The notes beneath the pieces are model-generated. The model did not search any database and was not told where the DNA came from. It saw only the letters and a program-made list of their open reading frames with translations. The position numbers and the translations under genes are program-made. Of a DNA stretch of 64,000 bases, positions 50,979-61,180 are shown piece by piece (the stretch's first letter is position 1; each line of letters opens with the position of its first letter). This DNA is from Isochrysis galbana (lineage: Eukaryota; Haptophyta; Isochrysidales; Isochrysidaceae), in assembly GCA_018136815.1 (NCBI GenBank), contig CM030943.1, forward strand, positions 1,169,975 to 1,233,974. Direction: 5' to 3'.

Positions 50979-51866
50979 TTAGAAACCGTTCATCTTCTTC
51001 TCAAGGTCGTTAAGGCCGCTGTTGCCCCAGTCGTTCCACCCAGTGCCCTTAACCGCGGCGTAAGCCAGGGTCGCTGGAAGAAGAGTGCCGCCCAGCCAGC
51101 TGCTACCGGCTGCCTCGCCGAAGAGTTTGGCGACGACAACGCCAACAAAGGGCTCAAACCAAGCGGCGTTGGTACCCACGTAGGTGGCGTAGGTCTCCTC
51201 CATGAAGGCACTCCAGCGCGCGTCCTTCGAGATCGTCGGATTGAAGGCCGCGTCGATCAGGACCCACACGGCGACGCCAGTAAAGATGAAGGCAAACGTA
51301 TGTGCAATGAACGCCTTAGGCGTAGTCGCAAACGTGACATCTTCTCCAAGGAAGGCAGAAAAGAAGCCCTGCGAAAAGTGGTCGACCACGGCGAGCGCCG
51401 CGGCGACGCCGACAATATGTGCTATCCGTGTGCCCCAGAACTTCTGGTTCACTGGCCGTCCGAGCATCTTGTTGAGGAGGCCATAGTCCATCTTCTGTGT
51501 TGGGTGCTGGATGAAGTTGGAAAGGGTGTCTGCAAGCATATACGTACCGAACGTCTCGATCATGCCGGCAAGCGAGATGCCAGAGATGATATTGCCGAAG
51601 GCCTGGCGCACTGCAGGCGAGTAGATCGCAAGCGCAATGTATGGCACGAACGAGATGATCAGGCCCTTGGAGAGTAGGGCAGCAATCGAGCCGAGCGTAT
51701 CTGCCTGTGCCGGCGCACTTTTCGCAGCAAGAAGCACGCCGGAATGCGCTGCGACGATGGGCTGGTGGGGCTTGAGTGTAGGATGGGACACTGCTGTGCG
51801 CTCCGGCTGAATCGCCAGAGCCGAGCCTGCCAACGTGGCGAGGAGGAGCGTCCGGTAGAGAGGCAT
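50979..51866 (-). CDS. possible plastid-targeted integral membrane protein, unknown family
   Basis: 295 aa, intronless. MPLYRTLLLATLAGSALA is a clear signal peptide with a likely cut after SALA; the following stretch (IQPERTAVSHPTLKPHQP) is Arg/Ser/Thr/Pro-rich. This bipartite pattern suits proteins of secondary plastids, but a secreted or endomembrane protein is possible. The mature part has four to five hydrophobic spans (ISFVPYIALAIYS, IAHIVGVAAALAVVDHF, AFIAHTFAFIFTGVAVWVLIDAAF, FVGVVVAKLFG, LLPATLAYAAVKG). It ends WNDWGNSGLNDLEKKMNGF. Not recognised; could be a thylakoid or envelope protein. A G-rich tract (C-rich on the coding strand) lies upstream at 52140-52180. Confidence 0.7.
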   Translation of the reverse strand: MPLYRTLLLATLAGSALAIQPERTAVSHPTLKPHQPIVAAHSGVLLAAKSAPAQADTLGSIAALLSKGLIISFVPYIALAIYSPAVRQAFGNIISGISLAGMIETFGTYMLADTLSNFIQHPTQKMDYGLLNKMLGRPVNQKFWGTRIAHIVGVAAALAVVDHFSQGFFSAFLGEDVTFATTPKAFIAHTFAFIFTGVAVWVLIDAAFNPTISKDARWSAFMEETYATYVGTNAAWFEPFVGVVVAKLFGEAAGSSWLGGTLLPATLAYAAVKGTGWNDWGNSGLNDLEKKMNGF

Positions 51867-53189
51867 GTCGGCTCCGACGATCGGGCAACGTGGACAGGAG
51901 ACTTCGGACTGCCAGTGGTGGAGTAAGAGTGAGTACTCGAGTATGCATTGACCACAAGAAATTCCGGCTTCTTCGGGTAGCCAAAAGTTTGGTGGTGTGG
52001 GAGAGAAGAATGGGGGGAGTAGTGGGAGTGGGTGCGAGTGAGGAGAGAGGAGTTTGTGAAGTAGGGGGGAGAGGGGAGGGAAAGAAGGGGCATCAGAGAT
52101 GACGACCGATGGCAGAAGTTGTGGGTGGCTGGCTGGCTTGGGGGGGGGGGGGGGGAGAGAAGAAGGGGGGGGGGGGGGACAAAAAGATCACTCGGGAGAC
52201 GGGCGGGGGGCGCGGGGAGGAGGGACAAAGTATGGGGCTCACTTACATGGTGACGTTGCTACGCCTAAGACTACTGTAAAGAAGGATGATGAATGATGGA
52301 TACGGAAGAAGGCGGGAGGGGGGGACGAAACACTCATTGTAGACAAATAAAAACGTCACCCGCTACCATTTTCTGTTCGACGCTACAATTCAACCCCCCC
52401 ATGTTCGACCTCGACTCAGTGTCGAAACAAGTGCGTAGTTATTCGCGAAGACAAGTGGCAAGTGTCCGAATGAGCGAATGAGTTGTGTGTTTTGTACATA
52501 GTATAAATTGTAATGGTATAGCTCGAAATAGGTGCTTAAAATTGTGCCCTGTGTTGTAGTGAGTAGTGAGACCGTGATTGTGATTGGCGGGTTCGGCTTG
52601 GCGTGTTGGTACACGGCTAGTAGTGGCAGTAGCGGTACTAATGCTCATTGTTACTACTATTATTATTAAAAATTAAAGTCAGCTGGCGAGCGAAAGTCGC
52701 GTTCCGTCAAAAGAGGGCCATGTGATAGTTTTGTTTTCACTCAGACTGTTATGTGATAGTTTTGTTTTCACTGTTGGAAGGGTAAGCAGCGGGGCGCCGG
52801 GGCGCCTGTGACACGGACACGAGCTGTGGTTGGTGGCCGGTCCATCGGTCCATCCACTCTTCGGCGCTTGTCGGAGGGCGCCATGGCAGGGAGGGCCTTG
52901 GCATACGCCAAAGTTTTGATCTTGAGCACCCCAAATTTTGAGGTCAAAATTTGTTGCCAAGGCACCTAAATTTTGGGCAAAATTTTGATTTTTTTTTGTG
53001 ATGCGTGCGTGTAGCCTCTGAATCAACTCACCCAACACCCAACACCCCCACATCCCCATACCCCACCCTCTCCATCTCCATCACCATCATCCCCGAACCC
53101 CGACACCCCGATGTCGCTTTCCCGACCCCGCACCTCGCAGCTTCCCACGAGCCCCCGGCGGACCCACAACCACAACACCACAACGCACA
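51867..53189. other. intergenic: G/C runs, SINE-like 3' end, K1, CAAAATTTTG words
   Basis: 52140-52180 has two runs of 14 and 13 G. 52600-52675 is a SINE-like 3' end with hairpin. 52693-52740 K1 word, with its GTGATAGTTTTGTTTTCACT part duplicated in tandem to 52769. 52905-52995 is dense in CAAAATTTTG palindromes. 53020-53130 is a CA/CCC-rich simple stretch. No gene. Confidence 0.5.
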
Positions 53190-53475
53190 TCACATATCAA
53201 AACACAGAGCGACCATGCGACCATTGTAGCGACTCATCAGCGATGCTTGCAGGTGGTCTGAGAGAGTACGTTGCTGTGAATCGGAGTACATTACACGCAA
53301 CAATGCAAACACGCGCTCACGCGAGGCGGAATTCGGGGTGAGCGCCAGAACAAGGCGAGCCGCTTTCGACCAACTTGGGATGCTGGATGATCCGTTCGCA
53401 CGCCACCACTCGAGTACGCCGTCGGAAAATTCCTCGACGTCAGCCCACCTCGTCCACAATCCACAATGGTTCGGC
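53190..53475 (-). mobile_element. hAT transposase C-terminal remnant
   Basis: Minus-strand frame EEFSDGVLEWWRANGSSSIPSWSKAARLVLALTPNSASRERVFALLRVMYSDSQQRTLSDHLQASLMSRYN is the hAT dimerisation domain (LALTPNSASRERVFALLR is the core). It is related to the one at 23.4-23.7 kb but not the same copy. Its upstream part is separated by the LINE inserted at 53500, whose target duplication lies just outside. No terminal repeats identified. Confidence 0.75.
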
Positions 53476-53499
53476 GGCGCTTGCGCACACTCGGCATGG

Positions 53500-54270
53500 A
53501 AAAAAAAAACTTCTTAATATTCACGCCGCGCGCGCGACTATGCACTCTAACGCATGCAGCCTCGCCCGCCGCTCTCATCCCCGCTCCACCTGCCTTGCGG
53601 CCCGTCCCTCGTGCGCTACCTAGGGGCTGGGTGAATAGGGTTTCCTGCAGCAGATGGTGTGCACCGATCCCCGATAGGTTTTTCCTCCCCTTCCTCCTGT
53701 ACCATCGGGCTACCGGTTTCTATGTTGTTTTCTTTTTTAGACCTATGGGATGGGCGGAGTGTTTCCGTGCTTGCGGGGGTCGAGGCAGGGCGGGTGAGTG
53801 AAGCGTCGTGCCGGCCTATGCGCGGTTACGCTAGCTTTTGCGTTAGTTGAAGTGCATTGGCTATTGCGGCCAGGTTGCCGCCTAACATCAGTGTGCCTTT
53901 ATCGTTGAATGTAAAGACGGGCGCGCAAAGCTCGCGCGGGGACTTGAGCTTCGGTTTTCTCCCTTGCGAGGCTATGCTAGTGCGTGCGGTCGAGGGCTTG
54001 TCCGGGGGGGTGAGTCCTCTGGCGAGGATCGTAAATCTGCTAAGGGTTTTTTCGATGACCGGCACGTGATGGAAAGTGTAGTTGTCAAATTCTACTTTGT
54101 AAAAGTCGCCTATTATGTACCTCCACGCTATGATGTAGAGGGCTTTGAGGCTGTCGGGTGTCGTTGTGTTCGGGTATACGAAGAGTCTGTCTTTAAGCTT
54201 TTGTGCTGTCGATCTGTCCGCTCTAGGCGTGTACCCCGTCACCGCTTCTACGGCCTGGAAGATTTGTTGT
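53500..54270 (-). mobile_element. L1-like LINE, strongly 5'-truncated, 15-bp TSD
   Basis: GCACACTCGGCATGG flanks the element (53485-53499 and 54271-54285). The 770-bp body is about 97 percent identical by eye to 27180-27950 and includes the last 150 codons of ORF2 (QQIFQAVEAVTGYTPRADRSTAQKLKDRLF... to stop 53826) and the same 3' end AATATTAAGAAG plus a T run. Two independent insertions of one subfamily with exact duplications imply recent activity. Confidence 0.93.
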
Positions 54271-54285
54271 GCACACTCGGCATGG

Positions 54286-55189
54286 GGATGAGCGCGGGGT
54301 GGGGGGCAAGGGCAAGGGCGTCGAGCGTGGGGGCGTGGGGGGGGGGGGGGGGGCGTCCATGCCCCCCAAATTTCGATCAAAAATTTTTATTTTGAGCACA
54401 ACCCCAAATTTCACAAAAAAATTCTCGAAAGTCTGGCGTTTGCCAAGGAGGGCCGGGCAGGCAGGAGGCAGGGGGCACAGGGGGACAGTGCGCCGGGCGC
54501 CGGGGGCCGCGGGCGGGCGGGCGGGGGGGGGCACATTTCGCTTCGCGGAAGCCCATATTTCGGTCAAATTTCGGGGCTTCGTTAGTCCTAGTCCCCCAAA
54601 TTTCGTAATAAATTTCGCGCGAAACTCTGGCCGGGCCCAAGGCGGGGGGGGTGGAGGTGGAGGGAGCTTGGAGGGAGTGGGAATGGCGAAGGTGCGTCGG
54701 CGTCGGGAGCACTCCGGTGACGACAAGGTTCTCCAGGCGCCACCACAATTCTGCTGACTGCTGAGGACGAGGACGGCCTGGGCAGCTTTGCTCTCTGCTG
54801 CCTTGAGTGCCATTTGCCACTTGCCACTTGCTCTCTTTGGAGCGTTTGCCAGTTCGTCACGTATCACATAGCACGTAGTACGTAGTATGTCATCTAATGT
54901 GTGCCAAGTGCCAAGTGTTCGCTCCCCCCTCCCCCCTCCCCCCCACCCCCACCCCCACCCCCACCCGGCACCAGGTGCTACCGGCTACCGGGCGAAAACA
55001 TTTAGGGGGGGATGTCAAGTGGGTTTCGAGTCTGAGAGTTCGTGCCCCATAGAGCGGCCATGTGGCATGGTGTGTGAGTGCAAGGCTAGTGGCAGTAACG
55101 GCACTAACCCTCAAAAAATAATACTACTACCTACTTATAGAGTTCAAGTCTAGTCCCAGGAGAAAAACACGTGGAGTAGGAGTACTACT
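54286..55189. other. intergenic: CAAATTTCG word cluster, C-rich stretch, SINE-like 3' end
   Basis: 54340-54352 G run. 54360-54640 is dense in CCCAAATTTCG and its reverse. 54925-54965 is CCCCCA/CCCCCT-rich. 55068-55135 is a SINE-like 3' end (AGTGC/GCACT stem) 55 bp before the NUDIX ATG. No gene. Confidence 0.5.
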
Positions 55190-55654
55190 ATGAATGTTCA
55201 CATCGACCTTCAGATGTACCTCTGTGTTGGCCTTGCCGGAGTGCCGACGATGGCCTCGTTCATCGACAAGCTTGCCCTCATCCTGGTACGAGATCGCCGA
55301 CAACTGGTCGCCCGGACGAAGGGGAAAACGGCCTTCTTCACTCCTGGTGGGAAGCGCGAGGCAGGAGAAACAGACGAGCAGGCGCTCGTGCGAGAGTGCA
55401 AGGAGGAGCTCTCGATAGATCTCCTTACCCACACCATCCAGCCGTACGGGGTGTTTGAGGCTCAGGCCTTTGGAAAGCCTGAGGGCACCATGGTCCGGAT
55501 GACTTGCTACACCAGCGACTATTCAGGTACCTTAACACCGTCCAATGAGATCGAGGAGATTCGATGGATCGACTCCACTTGTCCTGATGAAGATCTGTCT
55601 GTAACTGGCGTGATGATACTAAAGGACCTTCATGCCAAGAAGCTCGTGGATTGA
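55190..55654 (+). CDS. NUDIX hydrolase
   Basis: 154 aa, intronless, from ATG 55190 (a second ATG at 55250, MASFIDKLALILV, is the more usual family start). Nudix box GGKREAGETDEQALVRECKEELSI (about residues 53-76) has all metal-binding Glu; the late Gly is Ser. FFTPGG before it and EIEEIRWID after it fit the fold. Such enzymes cleave nucleoside diphosphates linked to another moiety, often oxidised or excess nucleotides. The compact form looks like bacterial MutT/YjhB-type proteins, so bacterial origin is possible. A SINE-like 3' end sits directly upstream. Confidence 0.9.
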   Translation: MNVHIDLQMYLCVGLAGVPTMASFIDKLALILVRDRRQLVARTKGKTAFFTPGGKREAGETDEQALVRECKEELSIDLLTHTIQPYGVFEAQAFGKPEGTMVRMTCYTSDYSGTLTPSNEIEEIRWIDSTCPDEDLSVTGVMILKDLHAKKLVD

Positions 55655-57490
55655 ACGCGTGACGCCCGCGATGGGTTCAACCTGTCTCAAATGCATTCGC
55701 GATGTCGCATGAAGCGCGGAAGCAAGCTTGCCATAAGGTCCTCCTGAAATTTCATCGCGAGGAGCAAGAATGTTCAAGCAAGCGGTAATTGTCGTTCATG
55801 CGCACTGGCCAGTCTACCTGTGCAACAGCATGCTGCATCTGTGCAACTTGAGCTACGTACGGGCGGTGGCGTTGACGTCGAAATACAAGGTGACAATCCC
55901 GCAGAATTGTCACGTACAATCCTTTCTCCGTTGCACTCGGTTGCATTTGTGGGAACTAAAGTGCAACGCCAAGGCTGACAAACAACTAACAAGGTCAGAC
56001 ACCAGCCTCCCACGAATCTTCAGACAGCCAGCGCTCACCTTACCGCTGTATTCTCTTGTTGTACATCAAGCGCCCACGGGCTGGTCGTGCGCGAAATATG
56101 GCAGCAGTCCAAGAAGATGCAGATTAGCACAGATCGTATGCTCTATATGTGCAAGTGCCGCCTAGTCGACATAAAGCTGTTCTTGGGGCGTCTGAGCTGA
56201 TCATCTCATATCTACGACGTGAGAGAGCGTTTGTTTCGGCGGCAGTGGGTGGAGGATGGGCGACGGTCATTACTGAACTTCCTGGACGTTTCCATCATCT
56301 TCATTTGTGTTTGGCGAAGGGCACAGCTGTTTGCTGGCTGGCGGTGGTGTGGTGGTTTTGACTGTCTGTTGCTCTTGGTACCTTGGCACTCCGCGGAGTT
56401 GGGATGCAAGCTGGGCGTTTCCTACAAATCCCTTCATGAGTATTGCACAACATCATACTGTTTGGACGAGGCACTAAGGAGGGAGGATTACGTCAGTAGT
56501 TGGCCACGCGGGCTGCGCACGCGGTGCTCGTGATGAGCCCTCGCAACATGTATATGTATATGCTATTTATCTACATCTACTCCTCTTGCAGCAGTACCCC
56601 GACCGACCAACCTTCGGCCAAGCACCTCCAAGCGCCCCGGAGTCTGGAATGGCAACCCCAGCCGATGTCCGATGTCATAGTGTGACACGGACCTGAGTAC
56701 GTCAATTCTAAGTCGTATTTTAGATTTTAGTCCCCTATTTCTGGGAATTCTACAAAGAATTCAAGACCCCTAACCCAAACAGCTAATGCAAACAAGATTT
56801 CTTGAGACTTTTAAACGACGCCCTCTCCCAGGAGAGCATGTTCCATATCCGTGCACTCAGTCCCGTAATCTCAGCAAAAGAATCATATGCCATAAAGCTA
56901 CTCTGAGGGCTGGGGCGCGCGCCATCGACCATCGATCCCGCTGGCTAGGCAAGGGGCGGCGCGAGGGTGCCATCGCCATCCGCTCGTCGTGGTTCGGAGA
57001 GCAACCTTGGAGCGTCCTCGCAACGTGCTAACTAGAGGTGCGCCTCGGCCAGCTAATTCTAAAAGTGACTTCAATCTCGCTTTAAGCAGCATGTTGGTTG
57101 AAGCTGCTCATGGGCGAATGCGCGGCGCTGAAAGCTGAAAGCTAGTCCAAATGGAGCTTACCCTCCCATCCACAACAAACACCAGTGTGAATATTCTCCA
57201 AGTCTGAAGTGGGCAAGTATGCCATCCGTTGACGCAGACACGCTTGAGACGATAGTGCAAAGTGATGAGAAGTAGTTGCACATCAGGAAAATCGCGTCCT
57301 ATGGCGTGTCGCTGGCAAGGTGGGCTTAAAGATATTCTCCAGTCCAACCTAATGCACCCGACCGGTGCCCCGGCCAACTGCCGAGACCTATCCTAGAGTA
57401 ACCCATCTCCAAGCATATCGTCGAATAGAGTTCATAAAAAGTTCCATGTATTGTCGGCGCGCCGTTCCTCAAATTGACTCGAAACAAGGA
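55655..57490. other. intergenic, no recognised feature
   Basis: 1.8 kb with near-average composition and only short frames with no family resemblance. It is not obviously repetitive within this window. It could hold a non-coding RNA gene or exons I cannot recognise. Confidence 0.35.
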
Positions 57491-58428
57491 TCAGTCAAAG
57501 GAGGGAGCACCACCCCCACGCATTTGGTCTTGTCGGCTCTTCAACATTGCCTCGCCAAGGGTTTTCTTCATTTGATCGTCGCCGTCATCGTACATCTGAG
57601 CGCAGGATGAGAACAGGGGTACCGATGTGAGGTGAGCTGGAACAGCGGCTCTGGGAAGATGGCGTGGGAGGGGGGATGAGAGCTGTGACAGGGGACATGC
57701 TTCACCTGCTTCATCAAGTCCATCAGTCCTGCGCCGGGGTCTGAATCTGCCGACTTACTGTCGGCCCCACTTCCAGTTATGCCGCGCTTTGTGACGAGGT
57801 CAATCCAATGGTCGTACCCATAAGTCCCCTTCACCTTCCGCATCTTGATAGTGATCTTGTCCTTCTTGACAATGATCTTACTAGCCGCTGGGTCAATTTC
57901 CTTGTCGAGGTTATCCTTGCGCAAGCGATAGTTCTTGCCCTTAAAGCCCAGCACACGCAAGTCGAAGGAGCGCTTCCCAAAATCACACTGCACGCGTTCC
58001 TTTACCTCACCGACGCCATCCAATCCAGATGTAAGGTAGACATACACATGGGCTGGATCCTTGCCATAGTCGTCCTGGTCCCATGCGAATGCTGTGATAC
58101 TCGCGTACTGGATAGCTGGCTCCTCTCGTTTGGCGGTGGTAGATAGCGGCACGGGAGGGGGAGGCTCTAAGGCCATTGCGCGCGGCACAGCCACCGGCAC
58201 CGATGCCGGCGCTGGAGCTGGAGCTGGAGCTGGAGCTGGCACGTCCAAAGGGGCCGGCTTGGCAGCGGGCTGGCTCACTGCTGGCTTGGACTCAGGGGGC
58301 GGGCAGGCGGCGTCGAGAAGCTCCTGTATCTGAGCAGCATAGGTGTCGAGGTAAGCCTTGACACGGGGTCTCTCACAAGCTGCCGAGAGCTGCTGGATTT
58401 CTAGCAGGTCCGCTTGCAGGGCCGACAT
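57491..58428 (-). CDS. CacyBP/SIP-like protein (CS and SGS domains), two exons
   Basis: Exons 58428-57706 and 57595-57491, GT-AG intron in phase 0; 275 aa. The N-terminal helical part (1-42) matches the Siah-interacting segment, followed by a Pro/Ala linker (PAPAPAPAPAP). CS domain at about 107-200 (ITAFAWDQDD...VYVYLTSGLDGVG...VQCDFGKRSFDLRVLGFKGKNYRLR...IIVKKDKITIKMRK), then SGS-like end GLMDLMKQMYDDGDDQMKKTLGEAMLKSRQDQMRGG. In animals this scaffold links Siah1, Skp1 and Hsp90 or calcium-binding partners in ubiquitination. SGT1 is the alternative name for the domain pair, but the YDDGDDQMKKT ending favours CacyBP. A TTAA-flanked MITE begins 160 bp upstream. Confidence 0.92.
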
Positions 58429-58587
58429 GGATTCGGTGCAGTGAGTGGGACAACAACAGTGACGGAGAGACAGAGGTGCGACTGCTGTTGACGTGTTCGA
58501 GACTTTTCTTTTGAAGATGTCGTTTTCTTGTAGAGTACTGCAAATGGAGCACGCCCTCTCCATAATCGATCATCTCGTTCCACTCTC

Positions 58588-59077
58588 TTAACTCTTTACT
58601 GCCGGGAGCGCAGCATGCAAATGGATGCTTCGAAGTTTCGTTTTTTGAGGTGAGAGAAGAGAGGAAGACATGTTCAACGATATAAGCGACGCTTTCCGCA
58701 AAGAAAGAGATGACCAAATTTTTTCCGATCCCCCCCCCCCCCCCCCCCCCTCTCCCTCCCAGTCCCACTCCGTTGCGCCGCGCCGCCCTCCCCTCGCCCC
58801 TCCGCCGCCCCATCCGAGCACACCTCTTTCTAACGTGCACACGTGGATTATTTGGTAAACTGAAGCATCCAAATGGCTGCTTCGCCCCTGGGCCTATTTT
58901 CTCCATCATTCCATACTACAATCTCGACCTATTATGTTGTGAATGGGTGGGAGTGTGGGGAAGGATGTCCCTGAGGCTCCCCCAGCACCTCATGGGCACC
59001 CGTCAAGGCGTTGGCGAGCAGGGACGAAATATGTCGTCTGAAGCATCCATTTGCATGCTCCGGCAGTAAACAGTTAA
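58588..59077. mobile_element. piggyBac-type MITE between TTAA sites
   Basis: TTAA at 58588-58591 and 59074-59077. Inverted ends CTCTTTACTGCCGG (left) and CTGTTTACTGCCGG (right, read inward), extending over GCATGCAAATGGATGCTTC. 482 bp, no transposase frame, with C run 58732-58750 inside. It occupies the divergent promoter space of the CacyBP-like gene (-) and the zinc-finger gene (+). Related GAAGCACC hairpins occur in the piggyBac-like element at 34 kb and at 59103-59126. Confidence 0.8.
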
Positions 59078-59657
59078 CTTAGGAGTCAAGTACTGCCGGG
59101 CCGAAGCACCGGACTCTAGGTGCTTCACCACCGCTGTCTTGTACTACTCTACGGTGGCTCGTGGGGGGGGAGGGCTTCCACTGAATCTTGGTCTCAAAAC
59201 AGCAAAAAAAAGAAAAAGCCAAGAGATGTTCGGCCGAGGCGTCGCTTCTTCGCTTCCCTCCCCCCCCTCGGCCCTGTGGCGGGGGGGGGGGGGGGGGGGG
59301 GGCAGAGGAGTAGGAGTACCATAACATTGGCTCGTTGGCCACCATCACCATCACGTTTTTACTTCTTTTACGTTGAAGTCGTCACAAAGCGAAGCAGCGA
59401 AGCAGCGAAACAGGTGCTCCCCATTTTCGTCACCTGTTACTTTACCTATACTTCTATTTCCGTCATAAAAATAAGACGAGGGGCCTCCCGCGCTTTTCGT
59501 CGAGCGAGGCGCGGGACGGGACGCACACTCCCTCCACTCTCCCTCTGTGGCTCTCCCTCTGGCGCGAGTAGCGTACCTTCCGAGGGAGTGCTGTTTTCAT
59601 CGAGGTGGCGAGACTCGGTATCGGCGAGCCCATCCCAGATAGAAGTGTTCGCCGAGA
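59078..59657. other. upstream region of the zinc-finger gene
   Basis: GAAGCACC...GGTGCTTC hairpin at 59103-59126; G run at 59281-59302; GAAGCAGC tandem at 59391-59410. No gene seen; likely 5' UTR and promoter. Confidence 0.4.
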
Positions 59658-60851
59658 ATGCCCCGCCGCTTCCGGAGCCGTGAAGGTTGCTTGGAGCTGA
59701 CTTGTGGGCAATATGAGAACTGTGTCGACAAGACTCACTCCGGAGGTCTCAACAGAAGCCCATGCCTATGCCCGACTTCGGACGGCCCCGTAAACACATA
59801 TACGTGTGCGTCAGTCGCCAACACTGAGCAGTTGCTCTCCAATGCTGCCTCTGGTCGGGTATTGTGCCCTCTCTGTTCAATGCCTGCTCGGCATATGGGT
59901 TCTGGAGGCAAATACCTGGCTGTGAATGGGTCTTTCGAGCACTTTGCTCGGTATCAATGTCGAACTTGCTCCCACTTGTGGTCTGATGTTCCTCCCAATA
60001 GACCGATGGGACGCAGACCAGCTTCAGGAATGGATACGCTGCCGGCGACAAATATATGCGAGGTTTGTGGTCAGACCTTTCGGCGCGTGCAGTCCCTTCG
60101 TGACCATTGCAAGAGGCATCACCCCACAGCCAGCGACGCTGCCATGAATTTTCTTTGCAGCAAGTGCGGGCTGTCATTCAAAACCAGGGCGTATTGCAGA
60201 GACCATCAGCGGTTGTGCACGCGGACGGGGGACGAGATTGTCTGTCGGGTATGCAACAATTATTTCAAGAGTGTGAACCGATGGAAAATCCATGTGTCTC
60301 TGACTGGCCACAAGGGCCACTACATGCGCAACAGAAATGGCAACGTGACCAGTGGTATCGCGCCGAACCCTTTGAACGGAAGCAGCACTAGCCGGTTGGC
60401 GTCGGTCCTGGTGCACACAACGCCCACAGACTCGCCTCACAACTTGCCGTTGGGAATTGTTGGCCGCCTTGCTCCAGGCGAATGCATCCCTTCGTATTTT
60501 GCTGAAGTACTCTGTGCATACAGGATTGGTGACGACGATGAAATTATGCGCGATGAATACAATCGTGCACATTCAGTAGTGGAGAAGGAGGACGAGGTGC
60601 GTGAGGGACGATGGGCCGGTGCTGCTAATGAACTAGACGACGAGGATAGTTGGTCTGACTCAGATGACGACTTTTGCGATGCCACACAAGACGGGCCAGA
60701 CCTTCTTCACGAGACTGCAGGCGTGACCTCGTGGAGCCATGCGCCGCCACTCGCTACTCAAGAAGAGCCGCAGCTTTCGGGGCCAGCACCACTTTCAACC
60801 GATACAATCGATGTTCCTGAGGACGAGATGGCCGAGGAATTTTTTTCGTAA
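59658..60851 (+). CDS. C2H2 zinc-finger protein with N-terminal Cys4 motif
   Basis: 397 aa, intronless, ATG 59658. CPLC (70-73) and CRTC (101-104) form a Cys4 zinc-ribbon-like motif. Three C2H2 fingers follow: CEVCGQTFRRVQSLRDHCKRHH (134-155), CSKCGLSFKTRAYCRDHQRLC (167-187, ending C rather than H) and CRVCNNYFKSVNRWKIHVSLTGH (196-218). The C-terminal part is acidic (NELDDEDSWSDSDDDFCD) and could be an activation region. Probably a nuclear DNA- or RNA-binding regulator; the target is unknown. The first 55 residues have no known motif, so the true start may be the ATG at residue 80 or earlier as given. Confidence 0.8.
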   Translation: MPRRFRSREGCLELTCGQYENCVDKTHSGGLNRSPCLCPTSDGPVNTYTCASVANTEQLLSNAASGRVLCPLCSMPARHMGSGGKYLAVNGSFEHFARYQCRTCSHLWSDVPPNRPMGRRPASGMDTLPATNICEVCGQTFRRVQSLRDHCKRHHPTASDAAMNFLCSKCGLSFKTRAYCRDHQRLCTRTGDEIVCRVCNNYFKSVNRWKIHVSLTGHKGHYMRNRNGNVTSGIAPNPLNGSSTSRLASVLVHTTPTDSPHNLPLGIVGRLAPGECIPSYFAEVLCAYRIGDDDEIMRDEYNRAHSVVEKEDEVREGRWAGAANELDDEDSWSDSDDDFCDATQDGPDLLHETAGVTSWSHAPPLATQEEPQLSGPAPLSTDTIDVPEDEMAEEFFS

Positions 60852-61180
60852 GACTTCTCCAACTTCTAGGATGTGAGAATGGCTACCTTCTTGTCAATGG
60901 CCTCGTAGTCTGACGGGCTAGATGTTTTCGCCATGGCCGGCACCCCTCTTTGAATCCCCGACGCTTCGATGATCGATGATGCTAATGTTCAACTAAAATA
61001 GGCTTTGTATGCTACACACTGCACATGTACATGAATGTGGCCGAATATTGATATAGAGATATCTAGAACACGCAAAGTAGCTAGTAGGCAGGCCCTAGGC
61101 CCTATGTAGGTTCTCACTACTACTACCACCAACTAAGTTTATACTTATTTCGCCCATACTCCACTTATCCCTCACACGTC
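60852..61180. other. intergenic
   Basis: 3' flank of the zinc-finger gene, then AACTAAGTTTATACTTATTT (61128-61147), an R1-type hairpin, immediately before a LINE fragment. Confidence 0.45.

Noticed and set aside
54223-54867. 214-aa minus-strand frame with FRAKFITKFGGLGLTKPRN and similar
   Set aside because: Repetitive CAAATTTCG words translate into look-alike peptides; no domain and it overlaps the LINE target area.
54925-54965. Telomere-like CCCCCA repeats
   Set aside because: Only a few irregular units inside a contig with genes on both sides; simple C-rich sequence is sufficient.
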